A stretch of 49,247 bases of DNA, taken from contig JACKJV010000016.1 of NCBI GenBank assembly GCA_020637775.1, positions 1 through 49,247 on the forward strand, read 5' to 3'. The translations under genes were made by a program, and so were the position numbers. Shown here piece by piece: positions 34,107 through 43,385 of this stretch; position 1 is the stretch's first letter, and each line of letters begins with the position of its first letter. The notes under the pieces were generated by a model, which did not search any database, was not told the DNA's origin, and saw only the letters and a program-made list of their open reading frames with translations. The stretch comes from Brucellaceae bacterium. Its GTDB lineage: Bacteria > Pseudomonadota > Alphaproteobacteria > Rhizobiales > Rhizobiaceae.

Positions 34107-34400
34107 ATGTCCCGTGCTTGCGAACTGACCGGCAAGGCTGTCCTGACCGGTAACAATGTCAGCCATGCCAACAACAAGACCCGCCGCCGCTTCCTGCCCA
34201 ACCTGGTGCAGGTGACGCTGATTTCGGAAGCCCTCGGGCAGAGCTACCGCCTGCGCATTTCCGCTGCTGCCCTGCGCAGCGTGGAGCATCGCGGCGGCCT
34301 GGATGCCTTCCTCATGAAGGCCGCTTCCAACGACCTCTCGCAGCGCGCCCGCGTGCTGAAGAAGCAGATTGCAAAGAAGATGGCCGAGCAGGCCGCCTGA
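34107..34400 (+). CDS. rpmB: 50S ribosomal protein L28
   Basis: L28 is a small protein of the large ribosomal subunit. The 97-residue product starts [33 protein letters not shown], the L28 signature, and has the alphaproteobacterial C-terminal extension [14 protein letters not shown]. It lacks the paired CxxC zinc motif found in some L28 forms, as only one cysteine (Cys5) is present. ATG 34107 is preceded by AAAAGGTG, a strong ribosome site. A hairpin follows 18 bases after the stop. Confidence 0.97.
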   Translation: MSRACELTGKAVLTGNNVSHANNKTRRRFLPNLVQVTLISEALGQSYRLRISAAALRSVEHRGGLDAFLMKAASNDLSQRARVLKKQIAKKMAEQAA

Positions 34401-34417
34401 TCCCTTTTCGCAACGGC

Positions 34418-34441
34418 CCGGCAGGTCTTGGCGCCTGCCGG
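34418..34441 (+). terminator. hairpin after rpmB, terminator-like without a T tract
   Basis: CCGGCAGG/CCTGCCGG form a perfect eight-base stem with an eight-base loop. Only two T residues follow, so it may stabilise the rpmB 3' end rather than terminate efficiently. A second hairpin, GCCGGG/CCCGGC with a TTCG loop, lies about 20 bases on. Confidence 0.45.
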
Positions 34442-34503
34442 TTCCCGCTCCCTTCGCCGCCGGGTTCGCCCGGCAAGCTGGTGGCATCACCCAGGATAAA
34501 AAA

Positions 34504-35130
34504 ATGCGTATGACAATACGTTCCCTTCTGCCTTTCGTGGCAGCCATGGCGGCTGTCGTTGCCGTCTCGAATGTCCTCGTCCAGTATCCGTTCGCCCATT
34601 TCGGCCTTGGCGAGATCCTGACATGGGGCGCTTTCACCTATCCGGTCGCCTTTCTCGTCAACGATCTGACCAACCGCCGCTTCGGCGTCGCCGCTGCCCG
34701 CAGGGTGGTGCTGGCCGGTTTCGTGCTCGCTGTCGCGCTGTCGGTCTGGCTGGCCACGCCGCGCATCGCCATTGCATCCGGCTCGGCTTTCCTCGTCGCT
34801 CAATTGCTCGATACCGCGGTTTTCGACCGGCTGCGCCGCATGGCATGGTGGCGTGCGCCACTCGTCTCCACCCTGCTCGGCTCGGCCATCGACACGGTGA
34901 TCTTCTTCGGCATCGCATTCGCCGCCCCGTTCGCTTTCATCGACGCATCGTTCGGCATGGAAGACGGCTCGCTGGCCTTTCCCGTTGCCTTCATGGGCAC
35001 GGAGGTGCCGCTCTGGGTCTCGCTTGCCCTGGGCGACTTCTGCGTCAAGATCGCGGTCGGCGTGGTCATGCTTGCACCCTATGGCGCCTTGCTTGCCCGC
35101 CTGAAGCCGGTTTCGCCGGAAGCCGCCTGA
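34504..35130 (+). CDS. VUT/YhhQ-family transporter, queuosine precursor uptake type
   Basis: This 208-residue membrane protein has about six helices and matches the VUT (YhhQ) family, whose characterised members import the queuosine precursors preQ0/preQ1. Signature stretches are FAHFGLGEILTWGAFTYPVAFLVNDLTNRRFG (about residues 30-61), the ASGSAFLVAQLLDTAVFDRLR region near 92-112, and STLLGSAIDTVIFFGIAF near 122-139. ATG 34504 follows AGGATAAAAAA. The window also encodes GluQRS, which acts on queuosine-containing tRNA-Asp, so precursor uptake is a sensible role. It ends seven bases from the convergent esterase-like gene. Confidence 0.88.
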   Translation: MRMTIRSLLPFVAAMAAVVAVSNVLVQYPFAHFGLGEILTWGAFTYPVAFLVNDLTNRRFGVAAARRVVLAGFVLAVALSVWLATPRIAIASGSAFLVAQLLDTAVFDRLRRMAWWRAPLVSTLLGSAIDTVIFFGIAFAAPFAFIDASFGMEDGSLAFPVAFMGTEVPLWVSLALGDFCVKIAVGVVMLAPYGALLARLKPVSPEAA

Positions 35131-35136
35131 CCGGCT

Positions 35137-36135
35137 TCACTCGGCAATGATGAATTCCAGGTAGAGCGTGCGCTGCAAAAGCGACTTGTTGTCGTCGGAA
35201 ACCAGCGACAGGCGCAGCGTCCCGTCACCGGCACGCCAGACATCCATGCCTTCCATGTTGTCGATCTGGTAATCCATGCCGCCGGAAAACAGGATCTCGC
35301 CGTCGAGCAGCGCGCCGGCGCCGATCCTGTCGCCCGGCACCCGCCGGATCTGCATCCCCACGCCGGTTCCCAGCGAATAGCGCCGTTCCAGAAGCAGCAT
35401 GTCACCGCCAGGCAGGAACGCGCAGTCGGTCACATCGAAGACGCCGGATTTCGCCACCGTGAAGATGCCGCGCCTAGGCCCCTCCAGCACGGCTCCGAAA
35501 ATGTTGCCCTTGCGGTCGAGGCTCTTTTCCGTGACAGCCACCCGCGCGCCGCCAAGCGGGCCGCCTTCAGGCGAATGGGCCACGCATTCGAAACCCCGAT
35601 TGGTGCGCAATTCGTGACCGGGAACAATGAAATCCACGGTGCCGCCGGCCCCGCCGGGCCGCCCGTCCACCAGGCGGTATTCGGCGATTCGGTGATAGCG
35701 CTCAAAGCCCACCGTCGCCGTCCCGCCGCGCAGCGACAGGCTTTCGGCATCGGCTTCATACTTGCTTTCCAGTGGCAAGCCTTCCGGACCCAGGATCTCG
35801 CTCATCCATCCGCCGGATATGCCGGTCGGCACGCCCGCCTCGTTGCGCGCGATGGTGCCTCCGAACCAGAAACCATTGTCGGAGACGGAGAGGAAACGGG
35901 AACCGGCCTCAAGAAAGCGGAATGCCGAAAGCGACCCGAAATGCCATTGGCTGGAGGAAAGCGACAGCCCGCCGACAAAGGTCAGCGGTCCGAAACGGCG
36001 CGCGTCAGACCCGATCTGGAAGGAGGAAAGCGGATTGGCGGTGATCGGGGCATCCATGGCGCCGGCTGGCGCCGCGCCCGATCCGGACAGCGCCAGCAGG
36101 GCGGCAAGCCCCAAGATGGCGGACCTGCGCCTCAT
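35137..36135 (-). CDS. esterase-like activity of phytase family protein
   Basis: This 332-residue exported protein has a signal peptide (residues 1-26) and a beta-propeller-like domain of the phytase-like esterase family: [21 protein letters not shown] (about 55-75), [12 protein letters not shown] near 82-93, and [20 protein letters not shown] near 130-149. The C-terminal [29 protein letters not shown] holds the acidic metal-binding loops. Activity on phosphate esters is inferred from the family name only. Its start overlaps the cobT stop by four bases (both near 36132-36135), so it is translated from the cobS-cobT transcript. Confidence 0.87.
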   Translation of the reverse strand: MRRRSAILGLAALLALSGSGAAPAGAMDAPITANPLSSFQIGSDARRFGPLTFVGGLSLSSSQWHFGSLSAFRFLEAGSRFLSVSDNGFWFGGTIARNEAGVPTGISGGWMSEILGPEGLPLESKYEADAESLSLRGGTATVGFERYHRIAEYRLVDGRPGGAGGTVDFIVPGHELRTNRGFECVAHSPEGGPLGGARVAVTEKSLDRKGNIFGAVLEGPRRGIFTVAKSGVFDVTDCAFLPGGDMLLLERRYSLGTGVGMQIRRVPGDRIGAGALLDGEILFSGGMDYQIDNMEGMDVWRAGDGTLRLSLVSDDNKSLLQRTLYLEFIIAE

Positions 36136-38048
36136 CCCGCCCGGCGCATGCCTCGGCCGCCACCGCGGCCACGCTCACGCCCGCCCTGTTCCTCGAACAG
36201 CGCGGCAAGCTGCTCCGTCATCGCCCCCGCCAGTTCCTCCGCATCGACGATGGTTACCGCGCGGCGATAGTAGCGCGTCACATCATGCCCGATGCCGATG
36301 GCCAGCAGTTCCACCGGCGACCTGGTCTCGATCAGGTCGATCACGGCCCGCAGGTGCTTTTCCAGGTAATTGCCAGGATTGACCGAAAGCGTGGAATCGT
36401 CCACCGGCGCGCCATCCGAGATCATCATCAGGATCTTGCGCTGTTCGGGCCGCCCGAGCAGGCGCTTGTGCGCCCAGAGCAGCGCCTCGCCGTCGATGTT
36501 TTCCTTCAGCAGGCCCTCGCGCATCATCAGGCCGAGATTGTTGCGCGCCCGCCGCCAGGGCGAATCGGCGGACTTGTAGACGATGTGGCGCAGGTCGTTG
36601 AGGCGCCCCGGATTGGCCGGCTTGCCGTCCTTGAGCCATTTTTCCCGCGATTGTCCGCCCTTCCACGCCCGTGTCGTGAAACCGAGAATTTCCACCGAGA
36701 CGCCGCACCGCTCCAGCGTGCGGGCCAGGATATCGGCACAGGTCGCAGCCACCGTGATCGGCCGGCCGCGCATCGAGCCGGAATTGTCGAGCACCAGCGT
36801 CACCACCGTGTCGCGGAAATTGGTGTCGCGCTCGCGCTTGAAGGACAGCGAGGCGAATGTGCCCTTCATCTCGTCGATGACGACACGCGGCAGCCGCGCC
36901 GGGTCGAGATACCCCTCTTCGAGGTCGAAATCCCACGACCGGTTCTGCTGCGCCATCAGGCGGCGTTGCAGCCGGTTGGCCAGCCGCCCGACCACGCCTT
37001 GCAGGTTGGACAATTGCTTGTCGAGATAGGCGCGCAGCCGTTCCAGTTCCTCCGCGTCGCACAATTCATCGGCGCCCACCATCTCGTCGAACTCGGTCGT
37101 GAAGACCTTGTAGTCGAGTTCGGCGGTCATCTGCGTGAAGGGGTCGTCCTTGCGCTGCGCTTCGCCGGGCGTCTCGGCCTCGTTGTCGTCCTCGGCGAAA
37201 TCGTCGGCCGTCGCGTCCGCGCTTTCCATCTCGCCGGCCTGCTGTTCCTCGTCCGAGGCCTGTTCCTCTTCAGATTGCGAAGGCTCGCTGCCGTCGCTTT
37301 CCTCCTGGCCGTCCTCGCCCTGGTCCTGCGGCTCCTGCTCCTGTTCCTCGCTCTCCTCGCTTTCTTCCTGCTGGTCCTCGTCCTGGTATTCGTCCGACAT
37401 GTTCATGCTGACGAGCATGTCACGCACGGCACGGGCGAAAGCCTGCTGGTCGTCGAGCCTGGCAAGAAGATCGTCGAGATTGCCGCCGGCCTTGCTTTCG
37501 ATCCAGTCGCGCCAGAGGTCGACGAGATTTTCGGCGGAGGGCGGCACCGGCTGACCGGTCAGCCGTTCACGCACCATCATGGCGACCGCTTCCTCCAGCG
37601 GCGCCTCCTCACGCGAGGTGACCGCGGCCAGGTTCGAACGCTGGTACTTGTCCTCCAGCATGGTTGCGATATTGGCGGCCACCCCCGACATGCGGTTGGA
37701 GCCGATGGCCTCGCAGCGCGCCTGCTCCACGGCGTCATAGATGGCGCGCGCCTGCCGTCCGTCCGGCGCCATGCGCATGTGGATGCGTCCGTCGTGGCAG
37801 GCCTTGCGCAGCGCCATGGAATCGCCCGTGCCGCGCGTGATGGCGACATCCGCCGCGCTTGGGCGCTTGGGCAGGTCGGGCAGGCGTGCCGCCTTGCCTG
37901 TCAGCGACGGCTTGTCCTTGGAAAAGGAGACTTCCAGCTCGTTGTCACCGGCAAGCGCGCGCACCGTCGCCGTGATCGAACGGCGGAAAGCCTCGCTCTC
38001 GGCCTGCTGCTGTTTGCGCGCGCGCTGGTTGTCTCCTGGTCCCGCCAT
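36132..38048 (-). CDS. cobT: aerobic cobaltochelatase subunit CobT
   Basis: CobT works with the AAA+ protein CobS and the large subunit CobN to insert cobalt into hydrogenobyrinic acid diamide in aerobic B12 synthesis. The 638-residue product is full length. It has an N-terminal helical domain, a very acidic Glu/Asp/Gln-rich linker (about residues 215-300), and a C-terminal von Willebrand A domain with the MIDAS motif DNSGSMRG near 420 and [11 protein letters not shown] near 542. CobN is not in this window. It lies 13 bases downstream of cobS, and the phytase-like gene overlaps its stop. Confidence 0.96.
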   Translation of the reverse strand: MAGPGDNQRARKQQQAESEAFRRSITATVRALAGDNELEVSFSKDKPSLTGKAARLPDLPKRPSAADVAITRGTGDSMALRKACHDGRIHMRMAPDGRQARAIYDAVEQARCEAIGSNRMSGVAANIATMLEDKYQRSNLAAVTSREEAPLEEAVAMMVRERLTGQPVPPSAENLVDLWRDWIESKAGGNLDDLLARLDDQQAFARAVRDMLVSMNMSDEYQDEDQQEESEESEEQEQEPQDQGEDGQEESDGSEPSQSEEEQASDEEQQAGEMESADATADDFAEDDNEAETPGEAQRKDDPFTQMTAELDYKVFTTEFDEMVGADELCDAEELERLRAYLDKQLSNLQGVVGRLANRLQRRLMAQQNRSWDFDLEEGYLDPARLPRVVIDEMKGTFASLSFKRERDTNFRDTVVTLVLDNSGSMRGRPITVAATCADILARTLERCGVSVEILGFTTRAWKGGQSREKWLKDGKPANPGRLNDLRHIVYKSADSPWRRARNNLGLMMREGLLKENIDGEALLWAHKRLLGRPEQRKILMMISDGAPVDDSTLSVNPGNYLEKHLRAVIDLIETRSPVELLAIGIGHDVTRYYRRAVTIVDAEELAGAMTEQLAALFEEQGGRERGRGGGRGMRRAG

Positions 38049-38061
38049 GACGATGCCGCGC

Positions 38062-39048
38062 TCAGCTCAGCGTGATGTTGGCCGCGCTCTCGGGCAGTTC
38101 GGCATTGAAGCAGCGCTGATAGAACTCGGCCACGATGGGCCGTTCCAGTTCGTCGCACTTGTTGAGGAAGGTCAGGCGCAGCGCCATGCCCACATCCTTG
38201 AAGATGTCGGCGTTTTCGGCCCAGGTGATGACCGTGCGCGGGCTCATGACGGTCGACAGGTCGCCATTGATGAAGGCGGCGCGCGTCATTCCGGCCAGCC
38301 GCACCATCCGGTCCACGATGTCGCGGCCCTGCTCGTTGCGGTAGTGATGCGCCTTGGCAAGCACGATCTCCACCTCCTTGTCATGCGGCAGGTAGTTCAG
38401 CGTCGTGACGATGGACCAGCGGTCCATCTGCGCCTGGTTGATCTGCTGGGTGCCGTGATAGAGGCCGGTCGTATCGCCCAGGCCGATCGTGTTGGCGGTG
38501 GCAAAAAGGCGGAAAGCCGGATGCGGGCGAATCACGCGGCTCTGGTCGAGCAGCGTCAAGCGGCCGGACGATTCCAGCACGCGCTGGATGACGAACATCA
38601 CGTCCGGGCGCCCGGCATCGTATTCGTCGAAGACCAGCGCCACGTTGTGCTGATAGGCCCAGGGCAGGATGCCGTCACGGAATTCCGTGACCTGCTTGCC
38701 TTCCTTGATGACGATGGCGTCCTTGCCGACCAGGTCGATACGGCTGACATGGCTGTCGAGGTTGACGCGTACGCAGGGCCAGTTGAGTCGTGCGGCGACC
38801 TGCTCGATATGGGTCGACTTGCCGGTGCCGTGATAGCCGGAAACCATGACGCGGCGGTTGTAGGCAAAGCCTGCCAGGATGGCCAGCGTGGTCTGCTTGT
38901 CGAAGAGATAGTCCGGATCGACATCCGGCACATTGGGGTCCGGCGCGGAGAAGGCCGGTACGACCATCCCGGAATCGAAGCCGAATGTTTCCTTCACCGG
39001 CACGGTCGTGTCGGGGAGATTGGCGATGTCGCGATCGACCTTGTTCAT
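38062..39048 (-). CDS. cobS: aerobic cobaltochelatase subunit CobS
   Basis: CobS is the AAA+ ATPase that powers CobNST. The 328-residue product has Walker [10 protein letters not shown] (residues 71-79), Walker [10 protein letters not shown] near 138-146, and the sensor region [22 protein letters not shown] near 180-201. The start is one of two adjacent ATG codons, 39051 or 39048; GGAGG lies six bases from the second, which is used here. The gene is preceded on the same strand by the J-domain gene, 71 bases upstream, matching the order in many Rhizobiales. Confidence 0.96.
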   Translation of the reverse strand: MNKVDRDIANLPDTTVPVKETFGFDSGMVVPAFSAPDPNVPDVDPDYLFDKQTTLAILAGFAYNRRVMVSGYHGTGKSTHIEQVAARLNWPCVRVNLDSHVSRIDLVGKDAIVIKEGKQVTEFRDGILPWAYQHNVALVFDEYDAGRPDVMFVIQRVLESSGRLTLLDQSRVIRPHPAFRLFATANTIGLGDTTGLYHGTQQINQAQMDRWSIVTTLNYLPHDKEVEIVLAKAHHYRNEQGRDIVDRMVRLAGMTRAAFINGDLSTVMSPRTVITWAENADIFKDVGMALRLTFLNKCDELERPIVAEFYQRCFNAELPESAANITLS

Positions 39049-39119
39049 CATGCCTCCAACGACGTGCAAGCCGGATTTCTCCGGTTTGCCCGCCGGTCAA
39101 ATATACGGTTCAGTGCGGC

Positions 39120-39731
39120 TTAGCAGAAACCGGCTTGCTTGAGCAATCGGTAAGCCTGAATGACGTTGCGGAAGCGCTCCTCGGAGCCGCGGTCGCCGCC
39201 ATTGGCGTCCGGGTGATGCTGCTTCACCAGCTCCTTGTAGCGTGTCTTGATGTCCTTTCCGGTGGCCTTGGCATCCAGCCCCAGGGTTTCGAAGGCCTTG
39301 GCCTCCAGCGGTTTGAGCCGCCGCTGCCGGGTCATGTCGGGGCGGTTTGCATTCTGTCCGAACAGGCCGTGCGGATCGCGCAGCCGCGACCGCGAGGCCG
39401 CAGAGCCGGAGCGCGCGTCGCTGGAAGTCCAGGTCTGGCTGTTGGTTCCCAGCTTCCATGTCGGGCGGTGGCCGGTCAGCGCTTCCTTCTGGTAGCGCGC
39501 CACTTCCGAATCCGACAGCCCGGAGAAATAATTGTAACCCTTGTTGTATTGGCGCACATGATCGACGCAGAAGTGGAAATACTCGCCTTCCGCCATGCGA
39601 CCCACCGGCGCGCGGTGCGTGCCGGCTGCCTCGCAGCCATCCCACTGGCACGAGGGCGCGGCGGCCTTGGCCTCGGCCTGCGGGTCCGGCCGAACCCGGA
39701 TACGCTCGAAATATTTCGAATAGGGCTTCAT
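39120..39731 (-). CDS. J domain-containing protein with C-terminal J domain
   Basis: This 203-residue co-chaperone-like protein has its J domain at the C-terminus (about residues 142-203), with the DnaK-stimulating HPD in QHHPDANGG. The N-terminal half has a Cys/His-rich segment, CQWDGCEAAGTHRAP then HFCVDHV (about residues 28-60), which could bind zinc. It lacks the G/F and zinc-finger regions of true DnaJ, so it is a class C J-protein with an unknown client. ATG 39731 (MKPYSKYFE) has no strong ribosome site; the frame is open upstream but that part is unrelated to the family. It is divergent from bolA. Confidence 0.9.
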   Translation of the reverse strand: MKPYSKYFERIRVRPDPQAEAKAAAPSCQWDGCEAAGTHRAPVGRMAEGEYFHFCVDHVRQYNKGYNYFSGLSDSEVARYQKEALTGHRPTWKLGTNSQTWTSSDARSGSAASRSRLRDPHGLFGQNANRPDMTRQRRLKPLEAKAFETLGLDAKATGKDIKTRYKELVKQHHPDANGGDRGSEERFRNVIQAYRLLKQAGFC

Positions 39732-39813
39732 CGTGCGGCTGTTGCGGTTGCTCTGTTGCGGGCGCTTCGTTGCGAACGCATGATTATGGGCGCTTCGGCA
39801 GGGGATACAAGAA

Positions 39814-39841
39814 TTGACAAGACGGGAATTATCTCTGTCAA
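39814..39841. promoter_or_regulatory. inverted repeat TTGACA-N16-TGTCAA between the J-domain gene and bolA
   Basis: TTGACA (39814-39819) and TGTCAA (39836-39841) are exact reverse complements and each is a consensus -35 box, one reading toward bolA and one toward the J-domain gene. No matching -10 box stands out at 17 bases from either, so the pair may be a regulator site instead. Confidence 0.35.
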
Positions 39842-39891
39842 AGGGCCGATTCACCCCGCGACTGCGCAGAATATGGGAAAGGCACGCCATC

Positions 39892-40194
39892 ATGTCCATG
39901 GATGAAAGGATCAGGAACAAGCTGACCGAGGCATTTTCGCCGGACCATCTGGAAGTCCTCAATGAAAGCCGCCTGCATGCCGGCCACCATCAGACCGGCC
40001 GTCCGGACGATGAACGCTTTTCCGGCGAAGGCGAGACCCATTACCGCATCCGCATCGCCGCTTCAGCCTTTGCCGGCATGAGCCGGCTGGACCGCCACCG
40101 CGCCGTCAACGCCGTCCTTGCGGACGAACTGGCTGCCACGGTGCATGCGCTGGCGGTCGAGGCGCGCGCACCCGGCGAACCGGCGCGGCGCTGA
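39892..40194 (+). CDS. bolA: BolA-family protein
   Basis: BolA proteins bind monothiol glutaredoxins and take part in iron-sulfur cluster handling and stress or morphology control. The 100-residue product has the class II KH-like fold expected: an N-terminal MDERIRNKLTEAFSPDHLEVLNES, then HYRIRIAASAFAGMSRLDRHRAVNAVLADEL (about residues 45-75), with conserved His residues at HAGHH near 29-33 and in DRHR. ATG 39892 is used; ATG 39898 (MDER) is also possible, with GGGAAAGG upstream. Its 3' end converges on the CorC-type gene 22 bases away. Confidence 0.93.
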   Translation: MSMDERIRNKLTEAFSPDHLEVLNESRLHAGHHQTGRPDDERFSGEGETHYRIRIAASAFAGMSRLDRHRAVNAVLADELAATVHALAVEARAPGEPARR

Positions 40195-40215
40195 AGGCGG
40201 ACCGGCCGGACCGCC

Positions 40216-41496
40216 TCACCCCTTGCCCGCCGGCTCCACCGGCCGGATGCGCAGCTTGGTGATCCGGTTCTTCTCGCGCTTGAGCACGACAAAGCGCATG
40301 CCATGGAAGGTGAAGGCCTGCTTCTCCTCCGGGATCAGCTTCGTTTCATGGATGACCAGCCCGGCAATCGTCGTCGCCTCGTCATCCGGCAGGTTCCAGT
40401 CCAGCGCCCTGTTCAGGTCGCGGATCGGCACCGCGCCGTCGACGACGACCGACCCGTCGGCCTCCGGCTTCACGCCCTGCATCTCCACGTCGTGCTCGTC
40501 GGCGATTTCGCCGACGATTTCCTCGAGGATATCCTCAAGGGTCACCAGCCCTTCCACCTCGCCATATTCGTCGACGACGATGGCGATATGGGCCTTGCGC
40601 CGCAGGAAGGCGTTGAGCTGGTCATGCAGCGTCGTCGTGTCGGGCACGAACCACGGCTTGACCGCCACCTTGGTGATATCGATGCGCGCAGGTTCGTTGT
40701 CCACGTCATGCAGGGCACGCAACAGGCTCTTGGCGTGTATGACACCGACGATATTGTCGGTACTGCCATGCCAGACCGGCAGGCGCGTATGCGGCGACTC
40801 CAGCACTTCGCGCACCACCTTCTCGGGCGGATCGCCGGCATTGACCATGCGCATGCCGGTGCGATGGATCATCACGTCGGACACTTCCAGGTCGATCAGG
40901 TCGAGAAGCCCGCCCAGCCGGTCGCGATCCTGCTTCACGAAGGCGCCTTCGCGGTGCAGCACCTCCATCGTGCCGCGCAGTTCCTCATGCGCGCTGAGCA
41001 TCGACTGCCCCTCGTCCAGCCGCACCCCGAACACCGCCAGCACATGGCGGACGATCCAGTTCACCCCGCTTGATAGCGGGCCGATGACCGCGACATAAAC
41101 GCGCATCACCGGCGCAATCGCCATCGAGAAGCGGTCAGGGCTTGAGATCGCCCAGCTCTTGGGCAGCACTTCGGCAAAAATCACCAGCAGCACGGTCATG
41201 GCCAGCGTGGCATAGGCCACGCCCGCATCGCCGAACAGGGTGAGGAAGGCCGACGTCGCCAGCGACGACGCCAGAATGTTGACCAGGTTGTTGCCGATCA
41301 GCAATGCGCCGATCATCCGGTCGCGCCGCTCGATCAGGGCGCCGACCGTGCCGGCGCGCCTGTTTCCGGCATTTTCCATCGAGTGCATGCGCGCCCGCGA
41401 AACGGCCGTCAATGCCGTTTCCGAGCCCGAAAACGTGGCTGACAGCAGGATCAGGAAGAAGATCGCGCCGAGAATGATCCAGAGTTCCGTCGTCAT
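40216..41496 (-). CDS. HlyC/CorC (CNNM) family transporter with CBS domains
   Basis: This 426-residue protein has an N-terminal DUF21/CNNM membrane domain with about four helices (residues 5-170), including the FSGSETALTAVSRAR signature (about 22-36). A pair of CBS domains (about 205-330) follows, containing the TRLPVWHGSTDNIVGVIHAK and AHIAIVVDEYGEVEGLVTLEDILEEIVGEI stretches. A CorC_HlyC domain (about 340-420) ends the protein. Family members take part in magnesium or cobalt efflux. Its start overlaps the aroB stop by four bases, so it is translated from the aroK-aroB transcript. Confidence 0.94.
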   Translation of the reverse strand: MTTELWIILGAIFFLILLSATFSGSETALTAVSRARMHSMENAGNRRAGTVGALIERRDRMIGALLIGNNLVNILASSLATSAFLTLFGDAGVAYATLAMTVLLVIFAEVLPKSWAISSPDRFSMAIAPVMRVYVAVIGPLSSGVNWIVRHVLAVFGVRLDEGQSMLSAHEELRGTMEVLHREGAFVKQDRDRLGGLLDLIDLEVSDVMIHRTGMRMVNAGDPPEKVVREVLESPHTRLPVWHGSTDNIVGVIHAKSLLRALHDVDNEPARIDITKVAVKPWFVPDTTTLHDQLNAFLRRKAHIAIVVDEYGEVEGLVTLEDILEEIVGEIADEHDVEMQGVKPEADGSVVVDGAVPIRDLNRALDWNLPDDEATTIAGLVIHETKLIPEEKQAFTFHGMRFVVLKREKNRITKLRIRPVEPAGKG

Positions 41497-42623
41497 GAAG
41501 CCATTTGCTCCTGCAGGAAGGCCAGAACCTCCGACGGCGGCACGTCCCTGGCAATGTAGGACTGGCCGATGCCGCGCGTCAGGATGAAGGTCAGGCTTCC
41601 CCGGCTGACCTTCTTGTCCTGCGCAATATAGGAAAGGAGTTGCTCCGCGGAAGGCAGGCCGCCAGGCACGTCCTGCAACCGCGTCGGCAGGCCCACAGCC
41701 TTCAGATGCGCTTCCACCCGCGCCGCGTCATCCGGGCTCGCCTGGTTGAGCCGCGCGGAAAAGCGGTGCGCCAGCGCCATGCCGATGGCCACGCCCTCGC
41801 CATGCACCAGCCGCGCGCTGTCATAGCGTGTGGCCGCCTCCAGCGCGTGGCCGAACGTGTGGCCGAGATTGAGCAGCGCCCGGTCCCCGCTCTCGCGTTC
41901 GTCACGCGCCACCACATCCGCCTTGCACTGGCAGGATGTGGCGATGGCATGGGTGCGCGCCGGCCCGCCGGCGAAGACGTCATGCCAGTTGGCCTCCAGC
42001 CAGGCAAAGAATTCGGGCCGGTCGATCAGGCCGTATTTGGCCACTTCCGCATAGCCGGCACGGAATTCGCGCGGCGAAAGCGTGTCCAGCACATCCGTGT
42101 CGGCCAGCACGAGACGCGGCTGGTGAAAGACGCCGATGAGATTCTTGCCGTGATCGGAATTGATTCCGGTCTTGCCGCCGACCGAACTGTCCACTTGCGA
42201 AAGCAGGGTGGTGGGAATCTGCACGAACTGCATCCCGCGCCGGATCACGCCGGCGACAAAGCCCGTCAGGTCGCCGATCACGCCACCGCCCAGCGCCACC
42301 ACCGCATCGCCGCGCTCGAACCGGCCGGCCAGCACGAAGTCGACCGCCTTTTCGAAATAGGGAAAGCTCTTGGTCTTCTCGCCGGCCGGAAGCACAAGGC
42401 TTTCATGGGCGATTCCGGCCTCGCCCAGGCTGTTCTTCAGCCTGTCGAGATGAATTCCCGCCACCGTTTCATCGGTGATGACGGCCACGCGGCTGCCCGG
42501 CAGGCGCGTGGCGATCTCCAGCCCCGCCGCCTCGATGAGGCCCGATCCGATCAGGATGTCATAGGCCCGCTCGCCCAGCCCGACAGTGACCGTGGCCGAG
42601 GTTTCGCTGATGTCTTGGCTCAT
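41493..42623 (-). CDS. aroB: 3-dehydroquinate synthase
   Basis: AroB closes DAHP to 3-dehydroquinate, step two of the shikimate pathway, using NAD and a metal ion. The 376-residue product has LPAGEKTKSF near residues 79-88, the NAD-binding GGGVIGDLTGFVAGVIRRG (about 111-129), PTTLLSQVDSSVGGKTGINSDHGKNLIG (about 136-163), and the metal His residues in NLGHTFGHALEA near 252-263 and VHGEGVAIGM near 273. It overlaps aroK upstream and the CorC-type gene downstream by four bases each, giving a tightly coupled operon. Confidence 0.97.
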   Translation of the reverse strand: MSQDISETSATVTVGLGERAYDILIGSGLIEAAGLEIATRLPGSRVAVITDETVAGIHLDRLKNSLGEAGIAHESLVLPAGEKTKSFPYFEKAVDFVLAGRFERGDAVVALGGGVIGDLTGFVAGVIRRGMQFVQIPTTLLSQVDSSVGGKTGINSDHGKNLIGVFHQPRLVLADTDVLDTLSPREFRAGYAEVAKYGLIDRPEFFAWLEANWHDVFAGGPARTHAIATSCQCKADVVARDERESGDRALLNLGHTFGHALEAATRYDSARLVHGEGVAIGMALAHRFSARLNQASPDDAARVEAHLKAVGLPTRLQDVPGGLPSAEQLLSYIAQDKKVSRGSLTFILTRGIGQSYIARDVPPSEVLAFLQEQMAS

Positions 42624-43216
42624 GCCGGTCCGGCTCCGTTTTCGGTTGCGCCATTGCTCAGGTGGTCATGCAGCGCCGCCACCACCTGCATGGCCATGTC
42701 TTCCTTGCTGACATCGCGCGACTCGACCACCAGGTCGGCCAGCGCATAGACCGGATGGCGCACGTCCATCAGCCGCCGCAGCACGCCGCGCGGATCCGGG
42801 TCTTTCAGCAGCGGGCGGTTCTGCTTGCGGCTGACCCGCTCCATCAGCAGGTCGAGATCGGCCTTCAGCCATACGGAAACACCGTTGGCGGCGATGGCCT
42901 CGCGCGTCTGCGCGTTCATGAAGGCGCCGCCGCCGGTGGAAAGAACCTGCGGCCCGTTCTCGATGATGCGCTGGATCACGCGGCTCTCCAGCGAGCGGAA
43001 TTCCGGCTCGCCATAAGCCTCGAACAGTTCCGGGATCGTCATCCGCGAGACGTGTTCGATCTCGTGATCGCTGTCGATAAAGGGCAGGCCGGCAAGCTGG
43101 GCCACCCGGCGTCCGACGGCGGTCTTGCCCGCGCCCATGAGCCCGACGAACACGATCGACCGCCCGCCGAGCAGCGCCTTGATGTCGGTTTCGGGTCTGG
43201 CCTCTTGCGTGGTCAT
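42620..43216 (-). CDS. aroK: shikimate kinase
   Basis: AroK phosphorylates shikimate at the 3-hydroxyl using ATP. The 198-residue product has Walker A GLMGAGKT (residues 25-32), the shikimate-binding Asp in DSDHEIEH near 48-55, GGGAFMNA near 94 and the lid arginine in KQNRPLLKD near 133. ATG 43216 (MTTQEARPE) is used; the frame is open upstream but lacks family sequence. Its stop overlaps the aroB start. It is divergent from the small membrane protein gene at 43386. Confidence 0.96.
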   Translation of the reverse strand: MTTQEARPETDIKALLGGRSIVFVGLMGAGKTAVGRRVAQLAGLPFIDSDHEIEHVSRMTIPELFEAYGEPEFRSLESRVIQRIIENGPQVLSTGGGAFMNAQTREAIAANGVSVWLKADLDLLMERVSRKQNRPLLKDPDPRGVLRRLMDVRHPVYALADLVVESRDVSKEDMAMQVVAALHDHLSNGATENGAGPA

Positions 43217-43385
43217 GCAGCAATTGCCTGCCTTTGGTGTAGCTGGCGCGTTTCGACATGAAAAGCGCGTCGAGGTCAAGCGTCCGCACATGCGCAGCCC
43301 GCCCGCCACGCGCTTGCAATGCCGGGCGGGGCGTCCCATAACGGGTCAGGCGGACACGAATGAACAAAGGTCGAGGGGCGGCGCG

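Noticed and set aside
34401..34503. A preQ1 riboswitch ahead of the queuosine-precursor transporter, suggested by the A-rich AGGATAAAAAA before the ATG.
   Set aside because: The A-rich run serves as the ribosome site, and the hairpin before it lacks the conserved loop and CUA-containing tail of preQ1-I. The hairpins seen there are GC-rich and simple.
36132..39048. cobS-cobT considered as a novel MoxR/vWA-type system.
   Set aside because: Both proteins match the cobaltochelatase subunits over their full length, including the acidic linker of CobT.
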